Part shown: in pieces, positions 16,783-25,832 of the stretch
How positions within the stretch are numbered: position 1 is the first letter of the stretch
Layout of the letters: each line of letters begins with the position of its first letter
Source of the DNA: Streptomyces filipinensis
GTDB taxonomy: Bacteria > Actinomycetota > Actinomycetes > Streptomycetales > Streptomycetaceae
NCBI RefSeq assembly: GCF_014649495.1
Contig: NZ_BMTD01000005.1
Coordinates: 383,432 to 447,431 of the forward strand
Length of the DNA stretch: 64,000 nt
Reading direction: 5' to 3'
Program-made: the position numbers and the translations under genes
Notes under the pieces: model-generated
What the model was told of the DNA's origin: nothing
Databases searched by the model: none
Seen by the model: only the letters and a program-made list of their open reading frames with translations

Positions 16783-18140
16783 GACGCGCCCTTGGCCGCG
16801 CGGAACCCGGCCTCCAGGTCGGCCTTGAGGTCGGCGAGGTTCTCGATGCCGACCGACAGCCGCACCAGGCCGGGTGAGGTGCCGGTGGCCGCCAACTGTG
16901 CCTCGTCGAGCTGGCTGTGGGTGGTGGACGCCGGGTGGATGATGAGGCTGCGGACGTCGCCGATGTTGGCGAGGTGGCTGAACAGCTCGACGGCGTCCAC
17001 GAACCGCTTGCCCGCCTCGATGCCGTCCCGCAGCTCGAACGAGACGATGGCACCGGCACCGCGCGGCAGGTACCTCTGCCCGGCCTCGTACCAGCGACTG
17101 GAGGGCAGTCCCGGGTAGTGGACGGCCGCGACCTCGTCGCGCTGCTCCAGCCACTCGGCCAGGGCCTGGGCGTTCGCGGAGTGCCGTTCGATGCGCAGGC
17201 TCAGCGTCTCCACGCCCTGCAGCAGCAGGAACGCCGAGTGCGGGGAGAGCGCCGGGCCAAGGTCACGCAGCAGCTGCACCCGGAGCTTGATGGCGAAGGC
17301 GCCGGGGCCGAGGGCGGGCCAGTACTGCAGACCGTGGTAGCTGGGGTCAGGCTCGGTGAAGTCGGGGAAACGGTCGGCGTGGGCGCCGAAGTCGAAGGTG
17401 CCGCCGTCCACGACGACACCCGCGATCGCGGTGCCGTGACCACCCAGGAACTTGGTCGCCGAGTGCACGACGATGTCCGCGCCGTGCTCGATGGGCCGCA
17501 GCAGGTAGGGAGTCGGAACCGTGTTGTCCACGATGAGCGGCACGCCCGCCGCGTGCGCCACGTCCGCAACCGCCCGCACGTCCAGCACGTTGCCGCGCGG
17601 GTTGCCCAGCGTCTCCGCGAACAGCGCCTTGGTGTTCGGCCGGACCGCCGCCCGCCAGGCCTCGGCGTCGTCCGGGTCGTCCACGAACGACACCTCGATG
17701 CCGAGCTTCGGCAGCGTGTGCCGGAACAGGTTGTACGTGCCGCCGTACAGCGACGCACTGGAGACGATGTGGTCCCCCGCGCTCGCCAGCGTCAGGATCG
17801 CCAGGGTCTCCGCCGCCTGCCCGGAGGACAGCGCCACCGCCGCGACCCCGCCCTCCAGCGCGGCGATCCGCTGCTCGAAGACGTCCTGGGTGGGGTTGTG
17901 GATGCGGGTGTAGATGTTGCCGGGCTCGGCGAGCGAGAACAGGTCGGCGGCGTGCTGGGTGTCCCGGAACACGAACGACGTCGTCTGGTAGATCGGCGTC
18001 GCCCGCGCCCCGGTCGTCGGGTCCGGCGCGGCACCCGCATGGATCTGCTTGGTCTCGAAGGACCACGCGGAGGTGTCAGGCCCGGCGGAGGTTTCCTCGG
18101 GGGTGTGGCCGGCGGTGACGGAGTCGATGGGCTGGCTCAT
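16779..18140 (-). CDS. metY: O-acetylhomoserine sulfhydrylase
   Basis: 453 residues of the Cys/Met-metabolism PLP family. It converts O-acetylhomoserine and sulfide to homocysteine, using the product of MetX. Family motifs are FETKQIHAGAAPDPTTGAR, PIYQTTSFVFRDTQHAADLF, IYTRIHNPTQDVFEQRIAALE, LIVDNTVPTPYLLRP and the PLP-Lys site HSATKFLGGHGT. The ATG is preceded by AGGGAGCAGC. The upstream 135 bp holds a leader peptide with a Cys codon and a hairpin, so attenuation is likely. MetX follows with a 4-bp overlap. Confidence 0.95.
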   Translation of the reverse strand: MSQPIDSVTAGHTPEETSAGPDTSAWSFETKQIHAGAAPDPTTGARATPIYQTTSFVFRDTQHAADLFSLAEPGNIYTRIHNPTQDVFEQRIAALEGGVAAVALSSGQAAETLAILTLASAGDHIVSSASLYGGTYNLFRHTLPKLGIEVSFVDDPDDAEAWRAAVRPNTKALFAETLGNPRGNVLDVRAVADVAHAAGVPLIVDNTVPTPYLLRPIEHGADIVVHSATKFLGGHGTAIAGVVVDGGTFDFGAHADRFPDFTEPDPSYHGLQYWPALGPGAFAIKLRVQLLRDLGPALSPHSAFLLLQGVETLSLRIERHSANAQALAEWLEQRDEVAAVHYPGLPSSRWYEAGQRYLPRGAGAIVSFELRDGIEAGKRFVDAVELFSHLANIGDVRSLIIHPASTTHSQLDEAQLAATGTSPGLVRLSVGIENLADLKADLEAGFRAAKGAS

Positions 18141-18201
18141 GGTGCTGCTCCCTGTGCGGAGGGTGAGAGTGGGAAGGCGTGCGGGAACCGCAGCGCCGGA
18201 A

Positions 18202-18223
18202 GCCGCCCCCGACGGAGGGCGGC
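18202..18223 (-). promoter_or_regulatory. Hairpin in metY leader (possible attenuator)
   Basis: GCCGCCC and GGGCGGC form a 7-bp GC stem with an 8-base loop, about 50 bp after the leader-peptide stop and 60 bp before metY. No clear T-tract follows, so it may act by blocking the metY ribosome site or with Rho. Confidence 0.45.
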
Positions 18224-18274
18224 GGTCAGCGTGAAGCGGTGAGAAAGATGCTGGTCAGAAGCCGGAGCGCGGCG

Positions 18275-18349
18275 TCAGCTCGCGGCGGGACAACCCGTGG
18301 TGGTGACACGCACGTAGTCCACGTGGCGGCGGGTCACGAGCACGGTCAT
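18275..18349 (-). CDS. Cysteine-type leader peptide upstream of metY
   Basis: A 24-codon ORF starting at ATG 18349 (or GTG 18337). It contains the conserved actinobacterial leader signature TRRHVDYVRV, then three Thr codons and GCP near the end with a TGT Cys codon. Such short peptides precede sulfur-assimilation and cysteine/methionine genes in many Streptomyces and mycobacteria, and are thought to sense cysteine by ribosome stalling at the Cys codon. Its position 135 bp before metY and the following hairpin support an attenuation role. The peptide itself probably has no function after synthesis. Confidence 0.8.
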   Translation of the reverse strand: MTVLVTRRHVDYVRVTTTGCPAAS

Positions 18350-18589
18350 GGAGCCAGATAACCACAGCGGCGGCGGTATTCACCAGCACAACGAGGGTGT
18401 CTCACGTTGCGGGATACGTGGTGGACGTACCTTCCCGGGTGTGCTTCGATCCGGTCATGGAGACCACTGGCACGGCACACACGGTGCTGCTCGACTCGTT
18501 CTGGGTGAGCCGCCGCGCCGACCAGTTCGACCAGGTCTGTTGCTGATCGCCGTTCCACGGCTCGCGACCCGCACCCTCTCTCTTCATCT

Positions 18590-19470
18590 CCCGCTTCCGC
18601 GCCCCGGACGCCGACCGTGACGCCTTCCTCGCCGAACTCCGTTCCGCCGCCCACGAAGTCGGCTTCTTCTACGTCACCGGGCACGGCGTCCCCGCACCAC
18701 TGCGCGACGAGGTGCTGAGCGCGGCCCGCGCCTTCTTCGCGCTGCCCGAGGAGCGGCGACTGGAGATCGAGAACCTCAACTCGACCCAGTTCCACGGCTA
18801 TACGCGCACCGGAACTGAGTACACGGCGGGCAGTGCCGACTGGCGGGAGCAGATCGACATCGGGCCGGAAGGGAGGCGCTCGATGTCGGCCTGGATGACC
18901 GACTACCCGCGTCTGATCGTCCCGGCCAATGGCCCTCCGGGCTCCCGGAGTTGAGGGACACCGTGCTGCGCTGGCAGGCGGAGGCGCTGCGGGTGAGCCG
19001 TGAGGTGCTGCGGGCCCTCGGGGCCGCACTCGGACAGGACGAGGGCTACTTCGACCAGTGGTTCGACGACGAGGCGGCCGTCCACGTGAAGATCGTGCAC
19101 TATCCGCCGCGCGCCGCCGAGGACGCCGACCAGGGCGTAGGCGCGCACAAGGATTACGGCTATCTTGCGCTGCTCCAGCAGGACGAGGTGGACGGGCTCC
19201 AGGTGCGGCGCCAGGACGGCGAGTGGATCGACGCGGTACCGGTGCCCAACGCCTTCGTGTTCAACATCGGCGAGATGCTGGAGATGGCCACCCAGGGTTA
19301 TCTGAAAGCCACGCAACACCGGGTCGTCAGCCCGCAGTCGGGGCGTGCACCGCTACTCCATCCCCTTCTTCCTCGGCCCGCGCCTCGACGCGATCGTGAT
19401 GCCACGGACAAGGTCGAGCGGAGCGGAGCCGAGCCGGGGCCGCAACCCGTTGTCATACCCCTGTGGTGAG
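18590..19470 (+). pseudogene. Isopenicillin N synthase-like dioxygenase, frameshifted
   Basis: A broken 2-oxoglutarate/Fe(II) dioxygenase. Part one reads FRAPDADRDAFLAELRSAAH and EVGFFYVTGHGVP. A one-base shift near 18935 leads to a second frame with HVKIVHYPPRA, the iron ligands in GVGAHKDYGYLALL, and FNIGEMLEMATQGYLKATQH. A further shift near 19335 is needed to reach HRYSIPFFLGPRLDAI, after which the tail is garbled. No clear start remains. The gene is dead but quite recently so. Confidence 0.85.
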
Positions 19471-19515
19471 GTGAAGTGGAAGTCATACGACGGAGAGTGA
19501 GAGGCGGAGGGATCG

Positions 19516-20856
19516 ATGGATGAGTGCACGGCGTGGCGGCCGTTTCTAGAGCAGTGGAGCGCGGAGTGGATCGCGGGGCACGACCCGGAGATGGATGCGC
19601 CGCTCGCGCCGGAGGTCGTGCGTGACAGCTGGCTCGGGTTCGCGTCGGCGAGTGAGGCCGAGGTCATCGCAGCCGAGGCCCGGCTGGGGCGTCGGCTGCC
19701 GCCTTCGCTGCGGGAGTTCCTGCTGGTCACCAACGGGTGGCGGGACGCGGGCAACTTCATCTACCGGCTGGCGGGCACTGCGGAGCTGGAATGGCTGCGG
19801 GACACCGACGACCGCTCCTGGATCGAGGTGTGGGAAGACCTTGCGGAGGACGATGTGGAGGAGGGCGAGGAAGCGTTCGGCGTTCAGGAGGCGAAGGTCC
19901 TCGCGCGCTCCCTGCGCCTGTCCCTTGAGGGTGACGCGGCGGTCATGCTGCTCGACCCGGACGACGTGGACGAGGACGGCGAGTGGGCGGCGTACTGGCT
20001 CGCCTCCTGGTCCGGCGAGGGACCGGAGCGGTACGGCTCCTTTTACGACCTCATGCGCCGACAGTGGATATCCTTTCACGCCCTGCGCAAGCCGCCGGGC
20101 GCCACCCGGGACCACTGGGACGCGGAGGTCGAGCGGGCCCGCTGCGATGCGCTGACCGGGGCAGTCGACGGACCGTTGGCGGTGTTCGCCCAGGCGCACG
20201 AGTACGGGCGGGAGCGGGCCGACGTGCTGAGCATGCAAATGAAGGCGATGCTCGGCGGTTGGCGCGGCCACGTCGCGAGCTTGATGTGGTACCGCCCGGA
20301 GATCGACGACCTCCTGCTCAGTCCGCTGTTCGCCGCGCAACTCCTGCCGCTGCTGGTCCGGCATGACCAACTCGCCCACCCCCACGACCTGCGGCCCCTG
20401 CCACGGCTCAAGGAGTACGCGCCCGCACCTGTGCGGGCACTCGTCGCCGAGTACGAGGCCCGGACGGCCGAGCCGGGCTTCCGGCTTACCTTCGGCGGGC
20501 CCGAGTTCGATGCGGCCGTGCACGGCGTCGTCGACCGCCTCGCCGGGCAGCCGGCCTTCCAGGCTCCCGACGGGCCGCCGATCCGTACGAGTCCGATCGT
20601 CATCACCCTGTACGCGGGCGGCGGCTCGCGGCCGGAACCCGACCCGCGGTCCGACCCCGCCAAGGTCCGCGCGGCTCTGTGTGACGAAGCTTGGCCAGAA
20701 CTTCGTGCGGCGCTGCGCCTGTGGCACCCGGTGTGCGAGGACCATATCGCCCCGATATCCCTGTTCGCCGACCCGATCCTGGCCCAGCTGATCACCTCTG
20801 ACCGCGGCCGCGAGATCCTGGCCACGCCTCGGGGTCCGGGCCCCGGCCGCCAGTAG
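19516..20856 (+). CDS. SMI1/KNR4 (SUKH) family protein
   Basis: 446 residues. The SUKH core spans about 35-185, with SEAEVIAAEARLGRRLPPSL, REFLLVTNGWRDAG and a conserved WIEVWEDL/ASWSGEGPERYGSFYD pattern. The rest (190-446) is an acidic helical region plus a segment AAVHGVVDRLAGQPAF of unknown role. SUKH proteins are commonly immunity proteins for polymorphic toxins or hubs in cell-wall/growth regulation. Here no toxin gene is adjacent. ATG is preceded by GAGGCGGAGGGATCG. An orphan immunity protein is the best guess. Confidence 0.8.
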   Translation: MDECTAWRPFLEQWSAEWIAGHDPEMDAPLAPEVVRDSWLGFASASEAEVIAAEARLGRRLPPSLREFLLVTNGWRDAGNFIYRLAGTAELEWLRDTDDRSWIEVWEDLAEDDVEEGEEAFGVQEAKVLARSLRLSLEGDAAVMLLDPDDVDEDGEWAAYWLASWSGEGPERYGSFYDLMRRQWISFHALRKPPGATRDHWDAEVERARCDALTGAVDGPLAVFAQAHEYGRERADVLSMQMKAMLGGWRGHVASLMWYRPEIDDLLLSPLFAAQLLPLLVRHDQLAHPHDLRPLPRLKEYAPAPVRALVAEYEARTAEPGFRLTFGGPEFDAAVHGVVDRLAGQPAFQAPDGPPIRTSPIVITLYAGGGSRPEPDPRSDPAKVRAALCDEAWPELRAALRLWHPVCEDHIAPISLFADPILAQLITSDRGREILATPRGPGPGRQ

Positions 20857-21137
20857 GCTGAGCGCTCCAGGCGGTACGCGCGACCTGGGCCCCGCCAGCT
20901 GATACAGCAGCAGGCCGCACGCCCGCGGCGTGCCACCCACCAGGAAGCCTCTGGTGGGCGGCACGGTACATCGGTGGAGGGAACGGCCGAGCACTGCGGG
21001 CTTGCTGGTCACCAGGCGGTCATCCAACGAAACACTCCACGACGTCCTCGTCGAGCGCCGCAATTCTGTCAACGGCCTCGTGGTACCCCCGGAGTCACGC
21101 ATCCGCCCTTTTTCACTCTGTCGCCGCCGTCGCACCG
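20857..21137. other. No supportable gene
   Basis: About 280 bp between the SUKH gene and the carrier-protein tail. Overlapping frames are present on both strands, none with a recognisable family or ribosome site. Confidence 0.4.
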
Positions 21138-21285
21138 TTACTTGGCGATCTCTTCCAGCAGCGCCCCCACTTCGTCCTCGGACAGTTCGTTCACATGCTC
21201 CAGCAGGCGGCGTTCAAGCTCTCCGGCCACCGCCTCGATCGTCGGCCGGTCGAAGAGGGTCTGGAGCGGCAGCCCTCCTGGCCGG
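21138..21285 (-). pseudogene. C-terminal tail of an NRPS/PKS carrier protein
   Basis: The minus strand encodes PLQTLFDRPTIEAVAGELER and then LLEHVNELSEDEVGALLEEI with a natural stop at 21138. This is the typical end of a megasynthase after its last carrier domain (helix IV plus the Leu/Ser-Glu-Asp tail). Upstream homology is lost at once. A tiny remnant of a deleted biosynthetic gene; no nearby biosynthetic genes remain. Confidence 0.65.
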
Positions 21286-21299
21286 CCTTGCCCCGGGAA

Positions 21300-21690
21300 C
21301 TTTCCGTGTCCGGGCCAGTGCCCCCGACCACCCCGACATCCCGGCCGCCTACTACCAGCTCACCGTCACCGCTGCCGGCGGCGTCCACATCGTCATCGAA
21401 TCCGGAAACAACCAGCAGGCCAAGTCCGACACGCGTTTCCCGCGACCTTGCGTGGCCCGGGTCACCAACTCCATCGGCCCGGGCCTGGAAGGCATCACCG
21501 TCACCTTCCAGCTCACCGGCACCACCGGTCTTCGCCGACAACCACACCAGCTTAACCACCGCCACCGACAGCGACGGCTACGCCGGCTCCCGCGCCATCA
21601 CCGCCGACTTCCCCCCAGCCGCGTCTACGTCAACACGTCCTGCCCTGGCACCACACCCACCCCCGCCCCCATTCGCTTCGTCCTTCAATC
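21300..21690 (+). pseudogene. Bacterial Ig-like (Big) repeat relic
   Basis: Frames in succession read YYQLTVTAAGGVHIVIESGN, then VARVTNSIGPGLEGITVTFQ, and after a shift near 21530 VFADNHTSLTTATDSDGYAG. The order of 'VT..G.GVTVTF' and 'TDSDGYA' is that of Big_1/invasin-type Ig repeats in secreted proteins. No start or end remains. Confidence 0.45.
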
Positions 21691-22139
21691 CCTCTGGGAG
21701 CGGGCCAACGGCAGGCGAGTCACCATTCCTCCAGCAGCCTGGCCCCCGACCTCCAGCAGGCCCAAGCCAAAACCGTCAGGGGACGGCGCAACTCACGAAG
21801 CGCAAGGGTCCGGCCGACTGGCCAGGCCCTGCGCTTCGTGAAGGCGTGGAGATTACAGGTCGCCGACCTTCGCGGACGGTTCCTGCAGAACCGCGGCGAC
21901 GTTGTCGGAGTGGCTGATCGACGAACTGGACCGGGGCTTCGAGCTGGTACAGGTCCCCCCGCCCGTGACACACCACCCCTCACACCCCGTCGAGGGTCCG
22001 GATCCATACGTCAAGTAGTCGTGCCTCGCAGCAAAACCGCCGAGCACAACGTCGAGCAGCGCCAGCGCCCGGCAACGGGCACGTAGGACGTCGCGATCGT
22101 CCAGGCACGGACACTAGCTCGTGAACAGTCAGGGCGGAC

Positions 22140-22310
22140 ATTGAACAGGCCGCCGCTGAACAGCCGGACGAGCAGCCAGAGCACCTCGCGCTGGCCCGGG
22201 ACGACCCCGCGGGTCTGGACTTCCGCGACCAGTACACCCGAGGCGACGGCGCAGATCATCGAGGCGAAGCGCGAGCACCAGCCGCTTCCCGAGGAGCCGC
22301 GTACCCATCG
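22140..22310 (+). pseudogene. Ku-like protein C-terminal relic
   Basis: Two frames joined by a single shift near 22233 give LDFRDQYT and EATAQIIEAKREHQPLPEEP. This resembles the segment just after the Ku core of bacterial NHEJ proteins (FRD.YT...IIEAKREG). Short and degenerate; the rest of the gene is absent. Moderate to low confidence. Confidence 0.4.
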
Positions 22311-22527
22311 CGTCAGCGGGAGGGAAAGGCCAGCCCCCGGCCGCCGGCGCCGGCACGACGACCACGTACGGTGACCGCTGCCCCCTGCCTCATCCGAGAC
22401 CTCCCGGCGGCGGACATTACCTGGGCGACGACCACCGACTGCGGCGAGATGGGTCAACTGAGGTGCCCCGGCAAGTTCCTGCCCCACACCCCTGGTGCCA
22501 AGGGCTGGGATGCCCGTACAACGAACC

Positions 22528-24021
22528 ATGGCCCATCGCCGCGATCCCGATGACCTGTCACCGCCAAGAAGCTGGAGCCCCCCTGAGCGCCGACTCTGGT
22601 CCGCTTTCCGTGACGGCAGCATGCTGGACCTGCGCACAGGCGCTGAAGCGGATGACGATCCCTCCACTGGGTCGGCCTGGGGGCCGGAGCGGCAGATCAG
22701 AGCTCATGTGATCGCTGTCCTGCTCCTCCATGGGCCGCCCGCCCGTCCCGGAAAGGTCTGTGCGCTCCGTGTCACAGGCGCACGAGTGACCGGTGCACTC
22801 GACCTCACCTCTGCGACTATCGGCTACGAGATCGACTTCGACAGATGCTCCTTCTCCGAGTCGGTGAGCCTTCGGCATGCCACGACACTCGCGGTCTACC
22901 TGTCCGGGTCCCATCTGCCCGAGCTCAGCGCGGAGGCACTGACCAGCCCAGGCCTCGACATGCGGAACGCGGTCGTAGAGGGAAATATCTGGATCCAGGG
23001 GAGCGACATCAAGCTCGACCTGAACCTCGATCGCGCACAGGTCGGCGGTGGGATCAACGGAAATCTCCTCACGATCGGGTCATGGTTCAACGGCCGCTTC
23101 GGCCTCTCCGTGGGGAAATGGCTGGCTCTCGCCAGCGCACGCATCGGGGGCATCGACCTGCGCCAGGCTGACATCGGGCGCGCAGAGGACAAACCAGCTT
23201 TCGGGGCCCCGCTCTTGACGTGCGACACGTTGTGGGCGTCGGAGATCCGGGTGGCGCACGGCATGATTCTGACCGGGGCACGCATCAACGGCGAGGCACT
23301 GTTCTCGCAAGCGGTGGTCTCTGATGTTCCCCCAGACCAGCCGGCAATCCGCCTCGATGACATCCACGCCCGACGCCTGGACATCACCACGGCACAGACG
23401 GACACGAAGTCGGTCTCGTTGCGCGGAGCCACCATCGGCAAGCTGATCGACCGTGCCCACGAAGGTCCCCTGGTGGACCTGGATGCGCTCACCTACGAGC
23501 GACTCGAACCGCTGCCGCCGCGCTCGACCCGTACTCGGCTCGCCTGGCTCCAGACCAGCCTGAACGGGCAGTACCTGCCTCACCCCTACGAGCAACTGGC
23601 GGCGGCCTACCGGGCCCTCGGTCATGACGGCGAAGCCCGCAGGGTTCTGCGCGCCAAGTACCGTCACCACCGCTCAACGCTGCCGTGGGCCACCAAGATC
23701 TGGGACTGGCTGCAGGACGTCGTCGCGGGATATGGCTATCGTCCAGCCCTGGCCGGCGGCTGGCTCATCATCCTCACCGTCCTCGGCGCAGTCGTCTTCA
23801 GCATCAGCGAGCCACGTCCTGCCGACCCAGGCCACGGTCCGGACTTCAACTCCTCGATCTACACACTGGACCTCCTGCTGCCCATCATCGACTTCGGCCA
23901 GGAGAAAGCGTTCCTGCCGCAGAGCGGACTCCAGTGGTTCACCTACGTGCTCATCGCCTCGGGATGGATACTCGCCACCACACTGGTTGCTGGCCTCACC
24001 CGCGTGCTGGGCCGCTCCTGA
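22528..24021 (+). CDS. Beta-repeat membrane protein (pentapeptide-like)
   Basis: 497 residues from ATG 22528. Residues 60-330 are made of short hydrophobic repeats resembling a beta-helix (VTGALDLTSATI, SVSLRHATTLAVYLSG, VGGGINGNLLTIGSW, GGIDLRQADIG). Next comes a helical stretch with HPYEQLAAAYRALGHDGEAR and then two to three membrane segments (LAGGWLIILTVLGAVVFSIS; WFTYVLIASGWILATTLVAG). Homologues in Streptomyces are sometimes labelled membrane-associated oxidoreductase, but I see no cofactor motif. It may be a membrane-anchored sensor or effector scaffold. No operon partner. Start not marked by a strong ribosome site. Confidence 0.75.
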   Translation: MAHRRDPDDLSPPRSWSPPERRLWSAFRDGSMLDLRTGAEADDDPSTGSAWGPERQIRAHVIAVLLLHGPPARPGKVCALRVTGARVTGALDLTSATIGYEIDFDRCSFSESVSLRHATTLAVYLSGSHLPELSAEALTSPGLDMRNAVVEGNIWIQGSDIKLDLNLDRAQVGGGINGNLLTIGSWFNGRFGLSVGKWLALASARIGGIDLRQADIGRAEDKPAFGAPLLTCDTLWASEIRVAHGMILTGARINGEALFSQAVVSDVPPDQPAIRLDDIHARRLDITTAQTDTKSVSLRGATIGKLIDRAHEGPLVDLDALTYERLEPLPPRSTRTRLAWLQTSLNGQYLPHPYEQLAAAYRALGHDGEARRVLRAKYRHHRSTLPWATKIWDWLQDVVAGYGYRPALAGGWLIILTVLGAVVFSISEPRPADPGHGPDFNSSIYTLDLLLPIIDFGQEKAFLPQSGLQWFTYVLIASGWILATTLVAGLTRVLGRS

Positions 24022-24093
24022 CAGTGCGCAGCCCGGTAGCTGGCGCGGGACTGTAAATCGTTCGGTGTAACTCCCGATCATGGAAGATGCATC

Positions 24094-25130
24094 GATGACC
24101 AGTGAGAATGTGGCCGGGCTCAGGCCGAGGGCCTGCATCTGACCGGTGAGGGCGGGCTGCTCCAGCAGCTGACCAAGCGGCTGCTGGAGTCCGCCCTCGA
24201 AGGCGAGATCACCGACCACCTCGGCTATGACAAGCACGATCCGGCGGGCAAAGACGGTCGCAACTCCCGCAACGGCAAACGCTCCAAGACCGTGCTGACC
24301 GACGTGGGGCCGGTGGAGATAGCCGTGCCCCGCGATCGGGACGGCTCCTTCGAGCCGAAGATCGTCAAGAAGCGGCAGAAGCGCCTGACCGGCGTCGACG
24401 AGATGGTGATCTCGCTGGCCGCGAAGGGCCTGACCAGCGGCGAGGTCCAGGCCCACCTGGCGGAGGTCTAGGCGCCGAGGTCTCCCGGCAGACCATCTCC
24501 ACCACCCGACAAGGTCCTCGAGGGCATGGTCGAATGGCAAAGCCGCCCTCTGGGCCCCGTCTATCCGGTGGTCTTCATCGACGCCATCCACGTGAAGATC
24601 CGCGACGGCGCCGTCGCCAACCGGCCCATCTACGTGGCCCTGGCCGTCACCACCGAAGGCCGGCGCGAGATTTTGGGCTTGTGGGCCGGCGACGGCGGCG
24701 AAGGCGCCAAGCACTGGCTGCACATCCTCACCGAGATCAAGAACCGCGGCGTGAGCGACGTGCTGATGCTGGTCTGCGACGGGCTCAAGAGTCTGCCCGA
24801 GGCGGTGGAGACGGTCTGGCCTCGCACCATCGTGCAGACCTGCGTGGTCCACCTGCTGCGGAGCTCCTTCCGTTATGCCACCCGCCAGGACTGGGACAAG
24901 ATCGCCAGGCTTCTCAGGCCCGTCTACACCGCGCCGACCGCGGAGGCCGCTCTCGAGCGGTTCACCGAGTTCGTCGATGCCTGGGGCAGGAAGTATCCGG
25001 CGAGCGTGAAGCTGTGGGAGAACGCGTGGGAGGAGTTCACTCCGTTCCTGCGGTTCGACACCGAGATCCGCCGCATCGTCTGCACCACCAACGCGATCGA
25101 GTCGGTCAACGCGCGGATCTCGGGGCAGGG
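24094..25130 (+). pseudogene. IS256-family transposase, frameshifted and truncated
   Basis: The Mutator/IS256 transposase is recognisable throughout: LESALEGEITDHLGYDKHD, RNSRNGKRSKTVLTDVGPVE, then YPVVFIDAIHVKIRDG (first Asp), ILGLWAGDGGEGAKHWL and VCDGLKSLPEAVETVWP (second Asp). A missing base makes a TAG in HLAEV near 24468, and another shift follows near 24505. The gene ends abruptly after TTNAIESVNARI, where it joins a different IS. The C-terminal part and right end are lost. Confidence 0.9.
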
Positions 25131-25423
25131 TCGGCCACCCACGCCGCAGACCAGACTCGCTCTTCGCTGACCGCGGATACGACCATGACGTTTACCGCAA
25201 CCAAGTCCGCGCCCGTGGCATCGTGCCGGCCATCGCACGCCGCAGCACGCAACACGGCACCGGCTTGGGCACCTACCGTTGGGTGGTCGAGCGCACCTTC
25301 GCCTGGCTCCACGGCTTCAAACGGCTCCGCATCCGCTGGGAACGCAGAGCCGACATCCACGAAGCCTTCCTCAAACTCGCCTGCTGTCTCATCACCCACC
25401 GACAGATTCGCTCCCTGTGTTAG
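25131..25423 (+). pseudogene. IS5-family transposase C-terminal fragment
   Basis: Joined directly to the truncated IS256 gene. The fragment reads ADRGYDHDVYRNQVRARGIV, then GTYRWVVERTFAWLHGFKRL and HEAFLKLACCLITHRQI with its natural stop at 25423. The N-terminal two thirds and its terminal repeats are missing. The junction probably reflects deletion between two elements. Confidence 0.85.
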
Positions 25424-25445
25424 CAGTTGTCAGTAAGCTGCAGGT

Positions 25446-25832
25446 ATGACTGAGCTGGCGGCCGGCAGGCCCGGGCCACGCAAGCCGAGAGAGCTGCGCG
25501 ATGTCGACGAGTTCCTGGACCAGGTGAGGCTCCGCCCGGGAATGTGGGTCCGCCGCAGCTCTCTTCAGCACCTCGACTCCATGCTCGTCGGCTACGCAGT
25601 CGCCTCTGAGATCCATGGCAGCGATGAGAGTTTCGACTTCTGGAACAGCGGCCCCTTCTCTCAGTGGCTGTGGAAGCGGATGAACATGACGTACCCCAGC
25701 AACCTGGGCTGGGCTGTCGAGATCGAACGGGCGGCTGAGGCAGCGGGTACTCCGCCCATGGAGATGTTCTTCTCCCTCTTGGATGAGTTCCGCGCTGAAC
25801 GAGGTAGAACGCGGAGCGCGCAGGAGGGGTAG
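25446..25832 (+). CDS. Small conserved hypothetical protein (RPGMWV motif)
   Basis: 128 residues with an unbroken frame and ATG 23 bp after the IS5 stop. It has an N-terminal motif DVDEFLDQVRLRPGMWVRR and LQHLDSMLVGYAVASEIHG, then FSQWLWKRMNMTYPSNLGW and EMFFSLLDEFRAERG. The order 'RP..... L..L...L.GY' followed by a Trp-rich helix is common to a family of small actinobacterial proteins seen near polymorphic-toxin and immunity genes. I infer a possible immunity protein, without proof. Cytosolic. Confidence 0.65.
   Translation: MTELAAGRPGPRKPRELRDVDEFLDQVRLRPGMWVRRSSLQHLDSMLVGYAVASEIHGSDESFDFWNSGPFSQWLWKRMNMTYPSNLGWAVEIERAAEAAGTPPMEMFFSLLDEFRAERGRTRSAQEG

Noticed and set aside
18141..18350. 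SAM or other riboswitch before metY
   Set aside because: The region is explained by a short translated leader with the actinobacterial Cys-leader signature; no SAM-riboswitch core was recognisable.
19546..21135. 529-codon minus-strand frame opposite the SUKH gene
   Set aside because: The + strand protein has clear SUKH motifs; the minus frame is compositional.
21138..21285. Evidence of an NRPS/PKS gene cluster
   Set aside because: Only about 45 codons of a terminal tail exist, with no adenylation, condensation or ketosynthase sequence in the window.
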